Part shown: piece after piece, positions 59,717 through 64,000 of the stretch
Layout of the letters: the number at the start of each line of letters is the position of its first letter
How positions within the stretch are numbered: position 1 is the stretch's first letter
Assembly: GCA_036785705.1 (NCBI GenBank)
Contig: JAWUZG010000332.1
Location: forward strand, 3,534,001-3,598,000
Reading direction: 5' to 3'
DNA length: 64,000 nt
From: Acanthornis magna
Taxonomy: Eukaryota; Chordata; Aves; Passeriformes; Acanthizidae
Made by a program: the position numbers and the translations under genes
The notes under the pieces: model-generated
Told to the model about the DNA's origin: nothing
Databases searched by the model: none
The model's input: the letters and a program-made list of their open reading frames with translations, nothing else

Positions 59717-59722
59717 TTTATT
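59717..59722 (-). terminator. NRG2: Candidate distal NRG2 poly(A) signal
   Basis: Minus-strand AATAAA in the context tagcaataaagtaac, about 1.65 kb after the NRG2 stop. It lies just before the CR1-containing intergenic spacer, which makes it a reasonable transcript end. Confidence 0.5.
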
Positions 59723-61044
59723 GCTAAAAGTTAAATGAAATAATACACTGTCAGTTGTTGTATTATCTTCTCAGTCACAGCTTCACCATGCATCCAATCT
59801 ACAGTATCTGAAATGCAAAGGACATGCAGAAGTAAAAATATAAAAAGAAAAAAGTCAGGCTACAATGTAAACAGGTTTGCTGCAGAGAACTGAGGAGAGG
59901 GGGGCACTTCCACGGGGGGTGCTCTGCCGCCTGGACACGCAGGACTGTCTCTTTGCGCCACAGAGCCGATGGCCAGAGCTGCTCCAAGTTTGGGAACGCG
60001 ACGTCCGTCATCAGTGGCAGGACGTGACAGTAACAACTGTCATTACAATACGTGGCACGGCCGTACGGGAGAATCCACTCGCTGGGCTGCCCCACACAGG
60101 GCCCTTCCCGGCCAAGGCAGGGGCAACATGCGGAGCCCAAAGTGCTCGGGGTCCTACTGACCCCTGGGGCAGAGCAGCCAGCAACCGCCTGGCTGTGTCC
60201 AGGGTGACACGTGGCCATCTGCGCCATGGGACCACCTCTGGGTGTCCCCCGGCACCCTGGCCCAGGGTGTCACACAGGACACCGCAGCTCTGGCAGCCCC
60301 ATGGTGCCACGGCCAACGCCGCACGGCGGCTGCACCGCTCGGCCAAGGGGACGCCGCGGCCAGCACGGCAGTGGGGCGGCAGTGTGGACACGGGCACCAT
60401 GGCTGAACGGAGCCACGCCGCCGGGACCACCGCGCAGGGCTGGCTGCCAGGGCTGGCTCAGCGACCCGGATTCAGCGGTACGTGACGGGTGTGATCCACC
60501 AAGGTCACAGGGGTGCCTGCCTCGCTTCGCTACAAACCTGTGCCGACCCCACTTCAGACCCACTGGTGAGATGGCCAAAGGTTGAGAGCTATATTGTAAG
60601 GGCTGCTGCTGCTGCGCGATTTCATTTTCTCTTCCTACCTGTGTGGCAAAAGAAACATTATTTCTGCATTTCAGCACGGTGCTGTTGGGTTTCTTTTTCT
60701 CCTGATTTAAGCGAAAATACAAGTAGTTTACAGGGCAAGACAGATCCTCATTAGACATGATAATGGAAATGCTCCCACTCATGTCCTTAATGTGTGTTTA
60801 AACAATACTTTAAAGAATAAGATCATTAATAGCAGGGTACAGGGCAAAGTGGCAAGGCTGTTTTCTTCCAACAGAAGAGCGCCCTTGTGACAGGTTGTCT
60901 CCCAAACAAAAATCTATGATCTTAAAAATGCTACTGAAACAGAATCCTCGGCATGAATCCCAGCACTAGCATACAGCAAAAGGCACCACGATAGTTTTGT
61001 TTTCTATTTTTAAGTAGTCAAAAATTGGCCCACTTTTTTTTAAC

Positions 61045-61050
61045 TTTATT
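61045..61050 (-). terminator. NRG2: Candidate proximal NRG2 poly(A) signal
   Basis: Minus-strand AATAAA in the context aacaataaagttaaaa, about 325 nt after the stop. It may give a short 3' UTR, but the surroundings are A-rich and could also cause internal oligo-dT priming in cDNA data. Confidence 0.35.
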
Positions 61051-61373
61051 GTTTGTTTTCTTTTCTTCTTCTTTTTTTTTTTTTTAAACTTTTTTTTTTT
61101 TCTCGGAAGCTGTAAATCAAGACATTACATATAAATAGAGATTCCCTATAAAAAAGTCATTGTCGTTAGCTATTATAAGACAACTTTGCTAAAATGAAAA
61201 TAAAACATTTTTTATTCGTTATATTTTTTTTTGTCTGTTTTTCCCCTCTTTTATATAAAATAAAAATATTTATTTTTTTTTGTTTTGTGTTCCTGTTCCG
61301 TCTCGCCTCGCCTCCCTCCTCTCGGCCTCCTCCATGCGGGTCACGGCTGCGCGCGCAGGAGCGCGGGAGGCGC

Positions 61374-62031
61374 CTAGAGAGAGTCGGGGTCGGCCTTGGG
61401 CGCCACGTGTGCCAGGCTGCCGCGGCCGCCATCGCCGTGCGCGCTGTGCCCGCGGCACGAGTAGTGAGTCCGGCTGTCGCCCGGCCGGTGCAGCGGCGGC
61501 GACTCTGTGTGCGCCGCCTCATTGTTCTGAGTGCTTAGGAACGGGGTGCTCTCGGCCACCAGCTCCTCGTCAGACTCGCTGTAAGAGGCGCTGCTCAAGG
61601 AGAAGGAGTCCCGGACGGCTCTGGCTCTGTGAGGGATGTGCCCGTTCAGTTTGGATTTTTTCCACCGCCTGTTGCTGCTGGCTGTTTTCTTTGGCTGCTC
61701 TAGCGCTGTGACGTACTCCTGCGTCGTCTCGTACTCGTCGTCCTCTGTGATGCGGAAGGGGCTGGAGGGCAGGCTCCCCATGCTGTCGTTTAGGTAGGTC
61801 TTCCTTTGGTAGTAGCTGTCGTACCTCTGCGTGTCCTGGAAGGGGAGCTGGTACCGCCGCAGGAGGGGCTGCTGCTCCTCCACACGGAAGCTGATGGGAG
61901 CCGCCGGCGGCAGGGACACGGCATGCGCCGAGTTGGGGGAGGTGATCTCGAAGGTGGGCACCTGTGTGGTCATCGAGTAGTGGAAGTCAACAGGCGACAG
62001 GCGTGCTGGTGTGGTCAGGGCAGACACATAC
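61374..62031 (-). CDS. NRG2: NRG2 terminal coding exon (cytoplasmic tail)
   Basis: Read on the minus strand, the exon opens after the acceptor cttttccag at 62031 and ends at TAG (61376-61374). It encodes the last 218 residues, beginning YVSALTTPARLSPVDFHYSM and continuing TQVPTFEITSPNSAHAVSLP, SPFRITEDDEYETTQEY and AESTPFL. These match the neuregulin intracellular domain. VDFHYS and the EITSPNSAHAVSLPPAAPIS stretch point to NRG2, not NRG1. The tail follows the transmembrane segment of the ERBB3/4-ligand precursor and is involved in its trafficking and processing. It lacks the long Gly/Pro/Ala runs I recall from human NRG2, so it is shorter there. Confidence 0.93.
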
Positions 62032-63455
62032 CTGGAAAAGCAACACCTCCGTTTGGACACCGAACAACCCCAAAAACCCCCGGCTGAGCCCGCGCTTTGC
62101 TGAACACCTTGCCCAGGGACCCATGAGGCCTCCAGCGAACCTGCTCGTGGAGCTCTGCTTCTCTAGGGGAATCAGGTGTAGGGACCTTGCACTGCTGTGC
62201 CAAGGGAGGGTGAGCTGCTGGCTTCAGTGGGTGCTTGGGCAGCGTGTGCTGAGCATCCCCGGACTGCTTCTCCCGAGGGACTCGCGGTGCAATTCCCACT
62301 CTGCATTGCTGCAAACCCTGCAGCATCTCCCAGCAGGCTGAGTCATGGCTTTGCTGCCTCTCATCTGCCTGACAGCTGCTTTCTGTTCCCTCTGGAGGTG
62401 CCAGGCTTGTCTCTGAGGAAGGTCCCTGGAATTCCCTCCCCCTGCTCAGGCCGCAGATGGGGAAAGCCTGGGCATTGCTTTCTCTGACTTAGCAAAAATC
62501 TTGTGTCTCAAAAAGCCATTTACTTTGCTTTCATCTACTCTAGTAACATCAGCAGTGTGGTCGCTCAGGTCTGGTCTAGCCCCTCCCCAAACAGCCCTTC
62601 CTTCAGCATCACCTGTTTCTAGGGAGCAGATCTTATTTCCTCTCCATAGTCCCAATAGTATCTCTGCCCACTCCCACCTGCCCAGGCTCTCTGGCTCATC
62701 CAGGACCTTTTTATCCATGTGTTTTGTGATGTATGAGATCTCCACAGGAGCTGGGTCAGCCTGCCTGAATGGACCAGGGATGGGAATGAGAGCAGGAGAT
62801 GCTGCCTTTCTCTTCTGCCCCACGGACAAGTTATCTGCCTTGAAGGGTAACTGCCCAAAAGTGGCCATGTGGCCACCAAGAGTCGCTCATGGCTACCTGC
62901 AAAGGGCTGGAGCAAGGGTGGAGATGTGCTCCATGAGGAACCAGACTGGGAAGAGGACAACTGTTTCTGCTGCTGATGATGTCTCAGCTCTGCAGCTGTG
63001 GTTTTTGGAAGGCTGGGTCATGCCAAGTCCTGTCCCAAGGCTGTGCCCGCGTGCAGCAGCCTGCTCACCCACTAATCCAGGACTGTGCTGACGACAGACA
63101 CTTTTTCCTCAGGTACCTGAGGGCCAGACCCTGCTGGAGCTGCCATCTCACCAAGCTGCCCAGGGTGTTGTCTCAGCCAGTTTTTCTCTACCAGTTGCCA
63201 AGTGCAGTCAGGTATATTCTGCTCCTGTCATCCTTGTGCTCCAAACCGACATTGCCACCAGGGTGCAGAGCTGGCTGCTACCCTGACCAGAGTGGCCTCC
63301 TGGGGTAGTAGCTTCCTCTGGTAGAACAGGAGTTTCCCTAGCTCTACTGTATCACTGCTGCTCTAGGGCTGGCAAAAACAAACATTTTTCTGTTTGGCAC
63401 AGAGGGCACAGTTCGCCTCTGCCGTGCCGTGGTGCCACCAATAGTGGGGTCTGAC
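62032..63455 (-). other. NRG2: NRG2 last intron
   Basis: 1.4 kb on the minus strand from donor gtcaga (63455) to acceptor cttttccag (62032). No repeat recognised. Confidence 0.88.
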
Positions 63456-63680
63456 CTTTCGCTGTGGGGTGAGTCCCGCAGGGAATCCACCGAGTCGCGG
63501 TACTGCGTCGTGGGCCTCCGCGAGTCCTCGATGCAGAAGGTGGCCCCACGGCGAGCCCGTGCCTCCACGCACGCAGGACTGTTGCATTTACTGGTTCCCA
63601 CCGAGGACAGAATTATCCCAGACTGGGAATCTGAAGTCAGACTCTCTGTTCGCTCCAAGCTCCAGGTGTGGCTTTCATGT
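63456..63680 (-). CDS. NRG2: NRG2 penultimate coding exon (cytoplasmic tail)
   Basis: A 225-nt minus-strand exon with acceptor tttgctccacag before 63680 and donor gtcaga after 63456. It encodes HESHTWSLERTESLTSDSQS, then GIILSSVGTSKCNSPACVEA and ends DSVDSLRDSPHSER. The final Arg codon is split AG|G with the terminal exon, so the frame runs through. Mammalian NRG2 has nearly the same sequence here. The middle part (RARRGATFCIEDSRRPTTQY) is less conserved. Confidence 0.92.
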
Positions 63681-64000
63681 CTGTGGAGCAAAGCCCAAAA
63701 GGACAGTGAGCAAGAAATCGCCACCCAGCTCTTCTCCAAAGACCTGCACACAGGCACTGCTCATGCTTGGCTCTGCACATCTGCTCTGGTGTTCCCCTTC
63801 TCTCTCATTAGGATATGTCAGGCCAGGGATTCACAGATTCCCAACCCTACCTTTCTTTGCTCCTTCTTGGAGATGCCATTAGAGGACAAAGGAAGTAAAC
63901 CAGTGCAATAGCAGGTATTTATCCCACCATGGAATAAATGGCTGGGAGCAGGATGGGACAGCCTCTGGAGGGAGTCCAGGGCAATTCTGCTTCGTGCTTG
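63681..64000 (-). other. NRG2: NRG2 intron, cut by the window edge
   Basis: Sequence upstream (minus strand) of the 63680 exon start. No further exon is seen before the window ends. Confidence 0.7.

Larger units (their letters stand above)
59700..61373 (-). other. NRG2: Probable NRG2 3' UTR
   Basis: Minus-strand sequence after the NRG2 stop. It contains A-rich tracts (seen as long T runs near 61032-61103 and 61225-61283), AT-rich non-repetitive DNA at about 60580-61030, and an unusual CpG-rich block at about 59900-60480. Two minus-strand poly(A) hexamers give a short form (about 330 nt) or a long form (about 1.65 kb). No transposon was recognised in it. The extent is inferred. Confidence 0.5.

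Noticed and set aside
59877..60485. 202-residue plus-strand frame opposite the NRG2 3' UTR
   Set aside because: CpG-rich chance frame without recognisable motifs. The region is kept only as a CpG-island observation.

Overview
The window looks like nuclear DNA from a bird. Most of its dispersed repeats are CR1 LINE fragments, usually 3' ends in either orientation. There is a pair of related solo LTRs and at least one fossil MIR-type SINE, and no Alu or L1. The species cannot be fixed from the sequence. Two vertebrate genes can be recognised by protein similarity, arranged tail to tail. PSD2 (EFA6C, an ARF6 exchange factor) is on the plus strand. The last two coding exons of NRG2 (neuregulin 2) are on the minus strand. 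As I recall it, human 5q31 has the order CXXC5 - PSD2 - NRG2 with the same convergent arrangement, which supports both names.

Layout. 1-20162: no coding exon seen; simple repeats, CR1 pieces, one solo LTR and some AT-rich stretches that look like conserved non-coding DNA. 20163-20225: end of the PSD2 5' UTR behind a good splice acceptor. 20226-54245: 14 PSD2 coding exons, all with GT-AG introns and compatible phases, summing to 2646 nt (881 residues plus stop). 54246 to about 55750: PSD2 3' UTR with an AATAAA. About 55750-59700: convergent intergenic spacer with two CR1 pieces. About 59700-61373: probable NRG2 3' UTR (minus strand). 61374-62031 and 63456-63680: NRG2 terminal coding exons (minus strand). 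63681-64000: NRG2 intron.

How the genes work. PSD2 has a disordered N-terminus, a Sec7 domain with the EFA6-type catalytic glutamate, a PH domain and a C-terminal coiled coil. It should load GTP on ARF6 at the plasma membrane and organise cortical actin and endosomes, mainly in neurons. The NRG2 exons encode only the cytoplasmic tail of the membrane-bound ERBB-ligand precursor. The two genes are neighbours, not a functional unit.

The most interesting observations are a candidate 3-nt neural microexon in PSD2 intron 6, a nine-copy perfect-peptide minisatellite in the PSD2 N-terminus, a 322-nt uninterrupted pyrimidine tract beside a CpG-rich segment in PSD2 intron 8, and two solo LTRs with 10-bp inverted ends. 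I found no wholly new biological system, and most long open frames are chance products of GC-rich or repetitive DNA.
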